In this document: in pieces, positions 33,688-38,348 of the stretch
How the letters are laid out: the number at the start of each line of letters is the position of its first letter
How positions within the stretch are numbered: the first letter of the stretch is position 1
IMG/VR virus record: IMGVR_UViG_3300035181_000817
Span: 1 to 38,348 of that record
Source: a virus
Length of the DNA stretch: 38,348 nucleotides
Strand: one strand, 5' to 3'
The notes under the pieces: generated by a model
Seen by the model: only the letters and a program-made list of their open reading frames with translations
What the model was told of the DNA's origin: nothing
The model's database searches: none
Made by a program: the position numbers and the translations under genes

Positions 33688-33900
33688 TCACGTAGTCAAG
33701 TCAAGAACAGCGAACAGCATCAAAACTGCCCACAGCGCCCACGCGATGCCGATGGCGATCTCGAATGCTGATAGCCGCTCGGGCCGGGGCAGGTCCGGGT
33801 ACGGAGCCGGAGTCAAGTTGTCCAAGTCTGAGCACTTGCCGATGCCTGGGTACAGCCGCGCAGGGCAGCGGCGGCCTTGATGACAATCTCGATCACACAT
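33688..33900 (-). CDS. Small membrane protein with cysteine-rich N-terminus
   Basis: 70 residues. The N-terminus CDRDCHQGRRCPARLYPGIG with four or five cysteines resembles a recurring small phage protein with a CxxxCxQGRxCPxR pattern. A single membrane span AFEIAIGIAWALWAVLMLFA ends the protein. Its start is overlapped by the previous small gene. Ribosome site GGGGAAA is moderate. Function unknown. Confidence 0.65.
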   Translation of the reverse strand: MCDRDCHQGRRCPARLYPGIGKCSDLDNLTPAPYPDLPRPERLSAFEIAIGIAWALWAVLMLFAVLDLTT

Positions 33901-34066
33901 ATCTGTTTCCCCACTTAGGATCAGCGCCTTCGAGCAGCAGGCCGCCATTTTTGCGTGCGGTGAGCCATGCCCGCAGCCAGCGGCGGCGCATAGCCGGGTC
34001 AGTCCATAGCCGCCGCGCCATGCGCCGCAGTTCGAGCAGGGCATAAGGGGTTGAGCGTTGACGCAT
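33893..34066 (-). CDS. Small basic protein, not covered by longer frames
   Basis: 57 residues, found by reading the strand directly: ATG at 34066 with AAGGTG five bases upstream, stop overlapping the next gene (ATGTGTGA). Composition is Arg/Trp-rich (LRRMARRLWTDPAMRRRWLR). A long shadow frame on the same strand hides it. It has all marks of a translated small gene; the function is unknown. Confidence 0.6.
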   Translation of the reverse strand: MRQRSTPYALLELRRMARRLWTDPAMRRRWLRAWLTARKNGGLLLEGADPKWGNRYV

Positions 34067-34075
34067 GGCGGCACC

Positions 34076-34627
34076 TTAGGGGCGGAACGGCATGATGACG
34101 CCGAGGAACGCATCGCGGGACAGATGCACCAGCGCACCGCGCTCGCCGTTATGGTCGAGCTTGATGCGCCCGGGATACTTAGCGCCGAACGCCTTGTTGA
34201 CCTGGGCAAAGAGGGACAGCAGGTCAACGTCAAACTGCGCCGCTTCGCCGCTCGTTTCAGCCGGGATGACTTTTGTATAGTCGGGGTACTTGCCATCGAG
34301 CGGGGTAAAGCCGAAGTCCTGGCCAGCGCCGGGGTTGATGATGCGGGCGGTATTCGCCTCGGGGTTAAAGGTCAAGTCGCCCCACTTCGCCGTTCCGCGC
34401 TTAGGCTTGAGTTGTTTCACCACGTCGGCTGGGATGATGACGCTGAACGTATGCTCGTTCTCAACCGCTTCAGTATACATACCGAGCGCATGGCTGTTCG
34501 TGGCAACGTAGACTGTTTTGTCGCGCTGAAAGTCAACGTAGATGCCGTTCAGGTAAAAACGAACGTCATTTTTAGCAGCCAGGGGCAGCAAGACGCGGAC
34601 AACTTCGAGGTTGATGGTGTTTTCCAT
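34076..34627 (-). CDS. Half-length DNA sliding-clamp-like protein (DnaN domains 2-3)
   Basis: 183 residues. Segments typical of beta-clamp domain 2: LNGIYVDFQRDKTVYVATNS followed by HALG, then FSVIIPADVVKQL; LDGKYPDYTKVIP; and a C-terminal VIMPFRP, equivalent to the VMPMR ending of DnaN. Only about half of a bacterial clamp (about 366 residues) is present, so the ring may be made of more subunits, or it may act with the host clamp loader. Encoded upstream of the polymerase in the same strand block. Ribosome site AAGGAGAG. Confidence 0.72.
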   Translation of the reverse strand: MENTINLEVVRVLLPLAAKNDVRFYLNGIYVDFQRDKTVYVATNSHALGMYTEAVENEHTFSVIIPADVVKQLKPKRGTAKWGDLTFNPEANTARIINPGAGQDFGFTPLDGKYPDYTKVIPAETSGEAAQFDVDLLSLFAQVNKAFGAKYPGRIKLDHNGERGALVHLSRDAFLGVIMPFRP

Positions 34628-34642
34628 GATTTTCTCTCCTTG

Positions 34643-35083
34643 TTAAACAGTAGCGGGAAGCTTGTAATACGACATGCCGCGAAGCCGGGCGCAGTTGGCG
34701 CACCCTACGCAGTCAACGCATTTAGCGCAGTCTGCGCACGCTACGCAGTCAGCGCAGTTAATGCAGCCGGCGCATCTCGCGCAGTTGGTGCATCTCGCGC
34801 AGCCGGTGCAGCCGGTGCAGCCGGTGCAGCTTGCGCAGTCGAGGCACTCGGTGCAGCCGGTGCAGCTTGCGCAGTCGAGGCAGGCAATGCACCCGGCGCA
34901 GTCGATACAGTCTGCGCATCCAATGCAGTCAACACAGCCGGCGCATCCAGCGCAGTCGATGCAGCCGATGCAGTCAACACAGCCGGCCTCATCGAGCGCC
35001 TTGCAGCGGGCTTCGGCGTCGGCCTGGCTCGCGTCGCTCCATGAGCGGTTGCCACGCGGGGACACACTAGATTCATAACGCAT
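34643..35083 (-). CDS. Cysteine-triplet repeat protein (33 Cys at every third residue)
   Basis: 146 residues with an ordinary N-terminus (MRYESSVSPRGNRSWSDASQ), then residues 35-131 in which every third residue is cysteine: 33 in unbroken register, with pattern [small or aliphatic]-[Asp, Gly, Ser, Asn]-Cys. Total cysteines are 34 (about 23%). The C-terminus is a short ordinary tail. A metal-binding or redox polymer, or a narrow solenoid, is possible; I recognise no named family. AAGGAGAGAG site and a candidate promoter lie upstream. Confidence 0.8.
   Translation of the reverse strand: MRYESSVSPRGNRSWSDASQADAEARCKALDEAGCVDCIGCIDCAGCAGCVDCIGCADCIDCAGCIACLDCASCTGCTECLDCASCTGCTGCTGCARCTNCARCAGCINCADCVACADCAKCVDCVGCANCARLRGMSYYKLPATV
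34691..34981 (-). repeat. 9-bp coding repeat array in the cysteine-triplet gene
   Basis: About 33 units of three codons ending in TGC or TGT. Sub-blocks recur (for example Cys-Leu-Asp-Cys-Ala-Ser-Cys-Thr twice), suggesting local duplication of 27-54 bp pieces. Confidence 0.85.
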
Positions 35084-35108
35084 GATGGCTCTCTCCTTGT
35101 TTGATGGT

Positions 35109-35123
35109 GCAGCGTGATGCTGC
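35109..35123. promoter_or_regulatory. Inverted repeat near the cysteine-triplet gene promoter
   Basis: GCAGC - 5-nt loop - GCTGC, about 7 bases downstream of the -10 of the promoter at 35131-35158. It would form a 5' stem-loop in the transcript or an operator at the start site. Confidence 0.45.
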
Positions 35124-35130
35124 GGTGTGA

Positions 35131-35158
35131 ACTATAAATGAAAATGTGCGGGATGCAA
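35131..35158 (-). promoter_or_regulatory. Candidate sigma70-like promoter for the cysteine-triplet and clamp genes
   Basis: On the minus strand TTGCAT (35153-35158), 16-bp spacer, TATAGT (35131-35136, five of six). The -35 is weak. Position fits a start about 45 nt before the ATG at 35083. Confidence 0.45.
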
Positions 35159-35178
35159 ATTGATTTTTTCTATCGGGT

Positions 35179-35970
35179 TTAGGCGGTCGATTTCCTGGCG
35201 CGGTAGGCGGCCTGGGCACGGCGCAGCGCGGCCTTGCCCTTGTCAGACTGAGCATACCGAGCGCGGGCGGCCTTGCCTTTGTCAGACTGGGCATAGCGGG
35301 CGCGGGCGGCCTTGCCTTTCTCGCTCTGCAAGTATTGCTTGCGCGCGGCCCGGCCTTTCTCGCTCTGTAGGTATTGCTTGCGAGCGGCCTTGCGCTGCGC
35401 TTGCCATGCGTGGATGGAGCCATCGAGCCGGCGCAGGTGCTTTTCCCAGTAATACTCGGAGCGGGCCTCGACCGGCGCGGTCGGGTCGGGCGCATGGTAT
35501 AGCGGGCCAGGGGCGGACGGCATCGGCGGCGGGGCGATCGGGGCGAGCTTAGGAAGCGCCGGGGCGGAGGGGGATGGCGGCGGCGCGTTGCGCTTGAGCG
35601 CGTCGATGCGGCGCACTAGACGCATAGCAATGCTCGCATCCTCGCGCATACGCAAGCGCATTGCGTCGGCTGCGGGTGAGCCTGCACACTTATACGCAAG
35701 GCTGCGAACAAGATCGACAGCATGACGGAGGCCAGCGCCGAGCGCCAGCGCAGTCGGGACGGACGCAACGGCGGGATGCAGGATGCAAGCGCGGTGTTCC
35801 GCGTCGGCGCGTGCGTAGAGCTTGAGCATTGCGCGATGCGCACGGCCAGCGGCCAGCACGTCGGGGCGGCGGTCTTTGCGCACGACAGATTTTGCTCGAT
35901 CACGCGCATGACGCGCAGCATTGCGGCGGCGGGCGGCCTCGAGCATGGGGGAGAGTTTATCGGGTAGCAT
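35179..35970 (-). CDS. Basic protein with 13-residue Lys/Arg repeats
   Basis: 263 residues, first gene after the AT-rich gap. N-terminus Arg/Ala-rich; a proline-rich linker with APPPSPSAPALPKLAPI at ~130-165. Residues 195-246 are four tandem 13-residue units (two AARKQYLQSEKGK/R, two AARARYAQSDKGK), a pattern YxQSxKGKAA that recurs in environmental phage and bacterial proteins and may bind nucleic acid. Start is uncertain: no strong ribosome site at 35970, and a second ATG lies eight codons downstream. Function unknown. Confidence 0.65.
   Translation of the reverse strand: MLPDKLSPMLEAARRRNAARHARDRAKSVVRKDRRPDVLAAGRAHRAMLKLYARADAEHRACILHPAVASVPTALALGAGLRHAVDLVRSLAYKCAGSPAADAMRLRMREDASIAMRLVRRIDALKRNAPPPSPSAPALPKLAPIAPPPMPSAPGPLYHAPDPTAPVEARSEYYWEKHLRRLDGSIHAWQAQRKAARKQYLQSEKGRAARKQYLQSEKGKAARARYAQSDKGKAARARYAQSDKGKAALRRAQAAYRARKSTA
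35233..35388 (-). repeat. 39-bp coding repeats, four units
   Basis: Four units of 39 bp encoding the YxQSxKGKAA repeat. The two left-hand units and the two right-hand units are more alike within each pair, so the array grew by pair duplication. A degenerate fifth unit extends to 35194. Confidence 0.8.
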
Positions 35971-36080
35971 GGCAAGGATGGAGGGTAGATTTTTATAAGT
36001 AGTTGATTTTGCAGGGGAATTTAGGGTTTAGCGGGTAGATCAGCGCCCGGGGATAGGGGCGTGGGGCTTTACATGCCACT

Positions 36081-36110
36081 ACTATAACATGCAGTGCTAT
36101 ATATTAACAA
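36081..36110 (-). promoter_or_regulatory. Second candidate leftward promoter
   Basis: Minus strand TTGTTA (36105-36110), 18-bp spacer, TATAGT (36081-36086). Downstream of the stronger promoter at 36134; either may serve the basic-repeat gene. Confidence 0.4.
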
Positions 36111-36133
36111 TGTAATGCTAGTTTTTGTTAGTT

Positions 36134-36162
36134 TTTATAGTGGCTAGATAAATAAAGGTCAA
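36134..36162 (-). promoter_or_regulatory. Strong candidate leftward sigma70 promoter
   Basis: Minus strand TTGACC (36157-36162), 17-bp spacer, TATAAA (36134-36139). Both boxes match five of six and the spacing is ideal. It likely drives the basic-repeat, cysteine-triplet, clamp and polymerase block. Confidence 0.7.
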
Positions 36163-36352
36163 AAACACTATGCAAATCAAGTACTTGCGATAGGTGGGGG
36201 GCTTCAAGCCGGTGGGCGCGTTTCCCGGCCGCCCGCTGCGCCGATCCCGGGCGATATAGGTAGAATGTAAAGCGATCCGGCCCTATCCTTTTTCTGTGTC
36301 TAGCAGGATAACGGGCAAAAATGATAAGCAAGTCAAACACTTAGCGGTTTCC

Positions 36353-36367
36353 GCACCAGAATGGTGC
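36353..36367. promoter_or_regulatory. Perfect 6-bp inverted repeat
   Basis: GCACCA - GAA - TGGTGC. No T tract on either side, so it is not a normal terminator. It shares AATGGTGC with the inverted repeat at 37666-37683 and may be a regulator site. Confidence 0.4.
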
Positions 36368-36446
36368 AGGATAGTAGATGCTGGCGCGCGCGCCGCTGCG
36401 CCGACTGCTCAAGGATTAAGCGGCCGATGTGAGTGCCCACTAACTT

Positions 36447-36617
36447 TTATCCCCTAACCGCGAGCAGCACGCCCATGAACACCCCGAGCATGACGGCGCC
36501 GGGGATTTCCCGGCCCCGGCTGGTGCGCGGTTCGGGCCTGTAGATTTCCCTGTAGCGATCGAGCGCTTTCGCCCCACGCACCATCTCGATGTTTGCGGTG
36601 TATTCAGACTCTCTCAT
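36447..36617 (-). CDS. Small protein with C-terminal membrane span
   Basis: 56 residues from the ATG at 36617, with GAGGGG upstream. Charged N-terminus (YTANIEMVRGAKALDRYREI), then the hydrophobic PGAVMLGVFMGVLLAVRG. Last gene of the first leftward early unit. Unknown function. Confidence 0.55.
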   Translation of the reverse strand: MRESEYTANIEMVRGAKALDRYREIYRPEPRTSRGREIPGAVMLGVFMGVLLAVRG

Positions 36618-36627
36618 GTTCAGCCCC

Positions 36628-36957
36628 TCAGAACTGCCGGAACAGGAACTTGTCGCCATCCGACCAAATGACGGTCGTGCGCTCGCTCAGGAACTTTTCG
36701 ACCATCTCGCGCCGCGCTTCGTCGTCCTCACAGCCCGATGCGTCTAGGCCATAGTCGCTGATGATCTCGTCTACGCTTGACTCTTGGAAGTCGCAGCAAA
36801 GCGCGATTACGTCAAGCTCGATTTGCTCGCCGGTTTCTTCCTCAAGCTGCTCAAGGTACTCGAAGAGCGCCCGCAGCGCCTCGTCGCTGAATTGATTCCC
36901 GCGCCCGGCGCGGCGGAAGGCGTCGATGAAATCGAAAAAGGTGACGCGTTGGAACAT
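36628..36957 (-). CDS. Conserved acidic early phage protein
   Basis: 109 residues from the ATG at 36957, AGGAGAG site. Acidic, with RVTFFDFIDAFRRAGRGNQF, ALRALFEYLEQLEEETGEQI and ELDVIALCCDFQES. Proteins with this FxDFxxAFxxxGRxxQFS ... EYLEELEEDTGExIELDVIALCC layout occur in many phages and plasmids, often near anti-defence or early genes. Function not established; its strong acidity could suit DNA mimicry, which is speculation. Confidence 0.75.
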   Translation of the reverse strand: MFQRVTFFDFIDAFRRAGRGNQFSDEALRALFEYLEQLEEETGEQIELDVIALCCDFQESSVDEIISDYGLDASGCEDDEARREMVEKFLSERTTVIWSDGDKFLFRQF

Positions 36958-36988
36958 GATGCTCTCTCTCTCTCCTGGGGCAGATTGA

Positions 36989-37207
36989 TTACAGGGCGCG
37001 GACAATTTGAACTTCGCCGCTGGCTTTCAGGGAAGCGGCCAGGGCTGCGGCCTCTTCGACAGTGTTAGCGTGGATAAATCGCATCGTCTCCGACCGAGAC
37101 CATCCGGGGTTATCCGCGCTCCGATAGTCTTTTGTGACCATCACTGTGGGGCGGCCGGCTGTGTCGGTGCCGTAGTAGGCGGCTTTGATTGTGGTGGTAG
37201 CAGTCAT
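36989..37207 (-). CDS. Small early protein, first gene of leftward unit
   Basis: 72 residues with an AGGAGAG ribosome site directly before the ATG at 37207. Contains KAAYYGTDTAGRPTVMVTKD and EEAAALAASLKASGEVQIVR. Immediately downstream of a promoter with a perfect -10. Unknown function; possibly a host take-over protein by position. Confidence 0.65.
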   Translation of the reverse strand: MTATTTIKAAYYGTDTAGRPTVMVTKDYRSADNPGWSRSETMRFIHANTVEEAAALAASLKASGEVQIVRAL

Positions 37208-37225
37208 CGTTTACTCTCCTAGTTA

Positions 37226-37245
37226 GCATCGCGGTGTTGCGATGC
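37226..37245. promoter_or_regulatory. Inverted repeat at the leftward early start site
   Basis: GCATCGC - 6 nt - GCGATGC, beginning 4 bases downstream of the -10 at 37250-37255. It could be an operator or a protective 5' stem-loop of the transcript. Confidence 0.55.
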
Positions 37246-37249
37246 CTGT

Positions 37250-37278
37250 ATTATAACAAACGAGTTCACGACAAAGTC
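37250..37278 (-). promoter_or_regulatory. Leftward early promoter
   Basis: Minus-strand perfect TATAAT (37250-37255); a GACTTT lies at 17-bp spacing as a poor -35. The weak -35 suggests an activator or strong extended contacts. It drives the unit from 37207. Confidence 0.6.
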
Positions 37279-37321
37279 ATTCCGTTGCAAACTTTTACAC
37301 TTTTATTTTTTCTGGCGGGAA

Positions 37322-37428
37322 AGCAAGAAACGTGCCAGGATGTCGCAAGCAAGATGCGTGCCAGGTTACGAACGGTTGCAGGGGTTACATTCGGTTACAG
37401 TCTCGGGTAGCAAGAAACGTGCCAGGAT
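37322..37428 (+). repeat. Three iteron-like 20-bp direct repeats
   Basis: Copies at 37322-37341, 37348-37367 and 37409-37428; consensus AGCAAGAwrCGTGCCAGGwT. Copies 1 and 3 are identical. Between copies 2 and 3 lie short GGTTAC direct repeats. Spacing is 26 and 61 bp. Likely a binding site for an initiator or regulator. Confidence 0.75.
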
Positions 37429-37534
37429 TGGAACTCTGGAATCCACCCGGACGGACGGGGTGAAATTTTATAACTCCGGGGTGCCGCCCATTCCGCGTTC
37501 AAGTTTCAAAATTCCCCCGCGTTGCTACTACTTG

Positions 37535-37604
37535 CGGACGCTTGCGCCCGTCCAGCGCCTGCTTGCTCCCGCTTGCTCTCCGCCTACGGACGCTTACGCC
37601 CGTC
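37535..37604 (+). repeat. Pair of 18-bp direct repeats with internal symmetry
   Basis: Copies at 37535-37552 and 37587-37604 (CGGACGCTTrCGCCCGTC), period 52, flanking tandem CTTGCTC units. Each copy carries a GGACG/CGTCC-like dyad. Function unknown. Confidence 0.65.
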
Positions 37605-37628
37605 AAGCACCCACACAATAAACGTGAC

Positions 37629-37657
37629 TTGACAACGTTGCGCCGCTGCCGAATAAT
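37629..37657 (+). promoter_or_regulatory. Strong rightward promoter for the regulator gene
   Basis: Perfect TTGACA (37629-37634), 17-bp spacer, AATAAT (37652-37657, five of six). Start site near 37664, upstream of the inverted repeat and the AGGAGT ribosome site. Confidence 0.75.
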
Positions 37658-37665
37658 TCCGCCCA

Positions 37666-37683
37666 GCACGCAATGGTGCGTGC
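37666..37683. promoter_or_regulatory. Inverted repeat at the rightward start site
   Basis: GCACGCA - ATGG - TGCGTGC, perfect 7-bp arms, starting 8 bases after the -10. Possible operator (autoregulation by the gene product) or 5' stem-loop. Confidence 0.55.
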
Positions 37684-37703
37684 CCGTCACTAGGAGTAAC
37701 TAA

Positions 37704-37898
37704 ATGGACATTGACCCGATCTTGAGAACGCGAGACGTCATGCGGATCACGGGGCAGGCACGCTCAACTATTTATGACAAGCTCAGCCGCGGCGAATTTC
37801 CCAAGCCGGTGAAGCTCGGACAGCGGGCCATCGGCTGGTACACATCAGACATCGCCAAGTGGCTGGAATCGCTCAAAGGCGGGCCGAAACATGAGTGA
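37704..37898 (+). CDS. AlpA/excisionase-like helix-turn-helix regulator
   Basis: 64 residues with an AGGAGT site. RTRDVMRITGQARSTIYDKL, GEFPKPVKLGQRAIGWYTSD and IAKWLESLK are the AlpA-type winged-helix pattern (tyrosine in the recognition helix, then PKPVKLG wing). No integrase is in the window, so the protein is more likely a transcriptional regulator than an excisionase. It lies next to the divergent control region, the natural place for it to act. Confidence 0.85.
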   Translation: MDIDPILRTRDVMRITGQARSTIYDKLSRGEFPKPVKLGQRAIGWYTSDIAKWLESLKGGPKHE

Positions 37899-38079
37899 TG
37901 CTCATGCACATACGGGCGGCCCGGATTCCTCTGGCGCGGTCAAAATCATCATCGAGGTGAGCGAGGCCGGCGTGCTAAAAATCCATGCATCCGCTCCAGA
38001 CGAGAGTGCAGTGGTCGTTGCACTGGCTACTGCACTGGCCGCCGTCAAAAATGTTGACAGCGAGCAGTTTTTGCACTAA
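37891..38079 (+). CDS. Small acidic protein after the regulator
   Basis: 62 residues, ATG overlapping the regulator stop by 8 bp, so co-translated. VKIIIEVSEAGVLKIHASAP then AVVVALATALAAVKNVDSEQ: a short beta-beta-helix. Unknown function. No clear relation to small terminases, though its position before terL would allow one. Confidence 0.65.
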   Translation: MSDAHAHTGGPDSSGAVKIIIEVSEAGVLKIHASAPDESAVVVALATALAAVKNVDSEQFLH

Positions 38080-38082
38080 TCT
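38054..38082 (+). promoter_or_regulatory. Candidate promoter before terL
   Basis: Perfect TTGACA (38054-38059), 17-bp spacer, TAATCT (38077-38082, weak). Lies at the end of the preceding gene and upstream of the hairpin, so a transcript from here would carry the hairpin in its leader. Confidence 0.4.
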
Positions 38083-38115
38083 ACCCACACTCTCTCCTCC
38101 TCCCCCTGGAGCTTG

Positions 38116-38140
38116 CGGCCCACTTGTGGGCCGTCTTTTT
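38116..38140 (+). terminator. Terminator hairpin directly abutting the terL start
   Basis: CGGCCCAC/GTGGGCCG stem with T-rich TCTTTTT tail ending at 38140; the terL ATG is the very next base. A classic intrinsic terminator that closes the regulator unit. It can also act as an attenuator for late transcription. Confidence 0.8.
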
Positions 38141-38348
38141 ATGTCTCAGACATCGCCTCTAGTCGAATTGATCGCGGAGTTGCAAGCAGACAAGCAGTTT
38201 GCACTCTCCTACATCTTTGCGCATCGGCATCCAGACGAGACGCCTGCGTTCCATAAGCAGATCGTTGCTGCGTGGGATGACCCGCACCCCCGCGTGCTCA
38301 TCGAAGTGTTCCGAGGCGGCGGGAAATCGACGCTCGCAGAGGAATATC
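38141..38348 (+). CDS. terL: Terminase large subunit, 5' portion (continues at position 2)
   Basis: Starts MSQTSPLVELIAELQADKQF and, read across the contig ends, continues in frame into the gene at position 2; it contains the Walker A RGGGKST near its right end. No ribosome site precedes the ATG because the terminator T tract is immediately upstream. Alternative in-frame starts (GTG at 38126 inside the hairpin, ATG at 38051) are less convincing. Translation may start from read-through RNA or in a leaderless manner. Confidence 0.85.
   Translation, partial: MSQTSPLVELIAELQADKQFALSYIFAHRHPDETPAFHKQIVAAWDDPHPRVLIEVFRGGGKSTLAEEY
38203..38348. repeat. Contig-end overlap, right copy
   Basis: Right-hand copy of the 146-bp overlap described at positions 1-146. 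A physical terminal repeat of the virion cannot be told apart from an assembly overlap here. Confidence 0.9.

Larger units (their letters stand above)
35971..36446. other. AT-rich non-coding gap with leftward promoters and a hairpin
   Basis: 476 bp without a convincing gene. The 36,060-36,180 part is markedly AT-rich in a GC-rich genome and holds two leftward promoter candidates (36134-36162 and 36081-36110). Further right is a GC-rich stretch with a 15-nt hairpin (36353-36367). The promoter cluster and base composition would also suit an origin, but no iterons were found here. A small frame at 36128-36340 overlaps the promoter and is not accepted. Confidence 0.6.
37208..37703. other. Divergent control region and candidate replication origin
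   Basis: 496 bp with no credible gene. It holds a leftward promoter, a rightward promoter, an inverted repeat at each start site, three 20-bp direct repeats (37322-37428) and a pair of 18-bp repeats (37535-37552 and 37587-37604). These features suit a combined early control region and origin. Confidence 0.6.

Noticed and set aside
34058-35044. 328-residue plus-strand frame with Ala/Val/Gly repeats
   Set aside because: Antisense reading of the clamp and cysteine-triplet genes; its repeats are the reverse complement of the Cys codons.
36128-36340. 70-residue minus-strand frame in the AT-rich gap
   Set aside because: Overlaps the strong promoter at 36134-36162, lacks a ribosome site and shows no recognisable pattern.
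37340-37621. 93-residue plus-strand frame in the control region
   Set aside because: Runs through the iterons and 18-bp repeats and lacks a ribosome site.

Overview
The window reads as one complete, circularly closed tailed-phage genome of about 38.2 kb, opened inside the large terminase gene. The last 146 bases repeat the first 146 with two synonymous differences. There are no rRNA genes, no tRNA that I recognise, no integrase and no lysogeny repressor. The portal, N4-gp56-type capsid, P22-like adaptor and nozzle and internal ejection proteins, with no tail-tube or tape-measure genes, point to a short-tailed (podovirus-like) phage. The GC-rich sequence, ordinary sigma70-like promoters and AGGAG-type ribosome sites, and the lack of a phage RNA polymerase, suggest a Gram-negative (possibly betaproteobacterial) host; the host is inference.

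Layout. A control region (about 37.2-37.7 kb) carries divergent promoters, three 20-bp iteron-like repeats and inverted repeats. Rightward from it, across the contig ends, run an AlpA-like regulator, a small protein, a terminator hairpin, terL, portal, scaffold, major capsid protein (then a terminator), head-tail adaptor, tail nozzle, two paralogous tail fibres flanking a DUF4376 protein, a lysis region (membrane proteins, holin), minor virion proteins, a fibre with ten 21-residue repeats, a GH108 endolysin, a second holin-like protein, a cupin, three ejection proteins, a PurD-like ATP-grasp protein and a frame with no normal start codon. Leftward run the early and replication genes: small conserved proteins, a basic-repeat protein, a cysteine-triplet protein, a half-length sliding clamp, a hexapeptide-repeat protein, a winged-helix protein, a family A DNA polymerase interrupted by an intein, DUF3310, a Cas4-like nuclease, a VRR-NUC nuclease, an SNF2-like helicase, a putative ssDNA-binding protein and a PrimPol-helicase. 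The two arms converge and overlap by 13 bp at 22,676-22,688.

How the genes work together. The leftward arm supplies a nearly self-contained replisome: primase-helicase, polymerase, clamp, ssDNA-binding candidate, repair helicase and two nucleases. The rightward arm packages DNA, builds the head and short tail, and lyses the cell.

The most striking object is the polymerase gene. A 289-residue intein sits in polymerase motif B and keeps all the splicing residues. A complete HNH homing-endonuclease gene is nested inside the intein on the same strand in a different reading frame; its stop codon overlaps the intein's last two codons. The usual arrangement is an in-frame endonuclease fused into the intein. 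The other unusual items are two very cysteine-rich repeat proteins in the early operon, with 18-bp and 9-bp coding periods.
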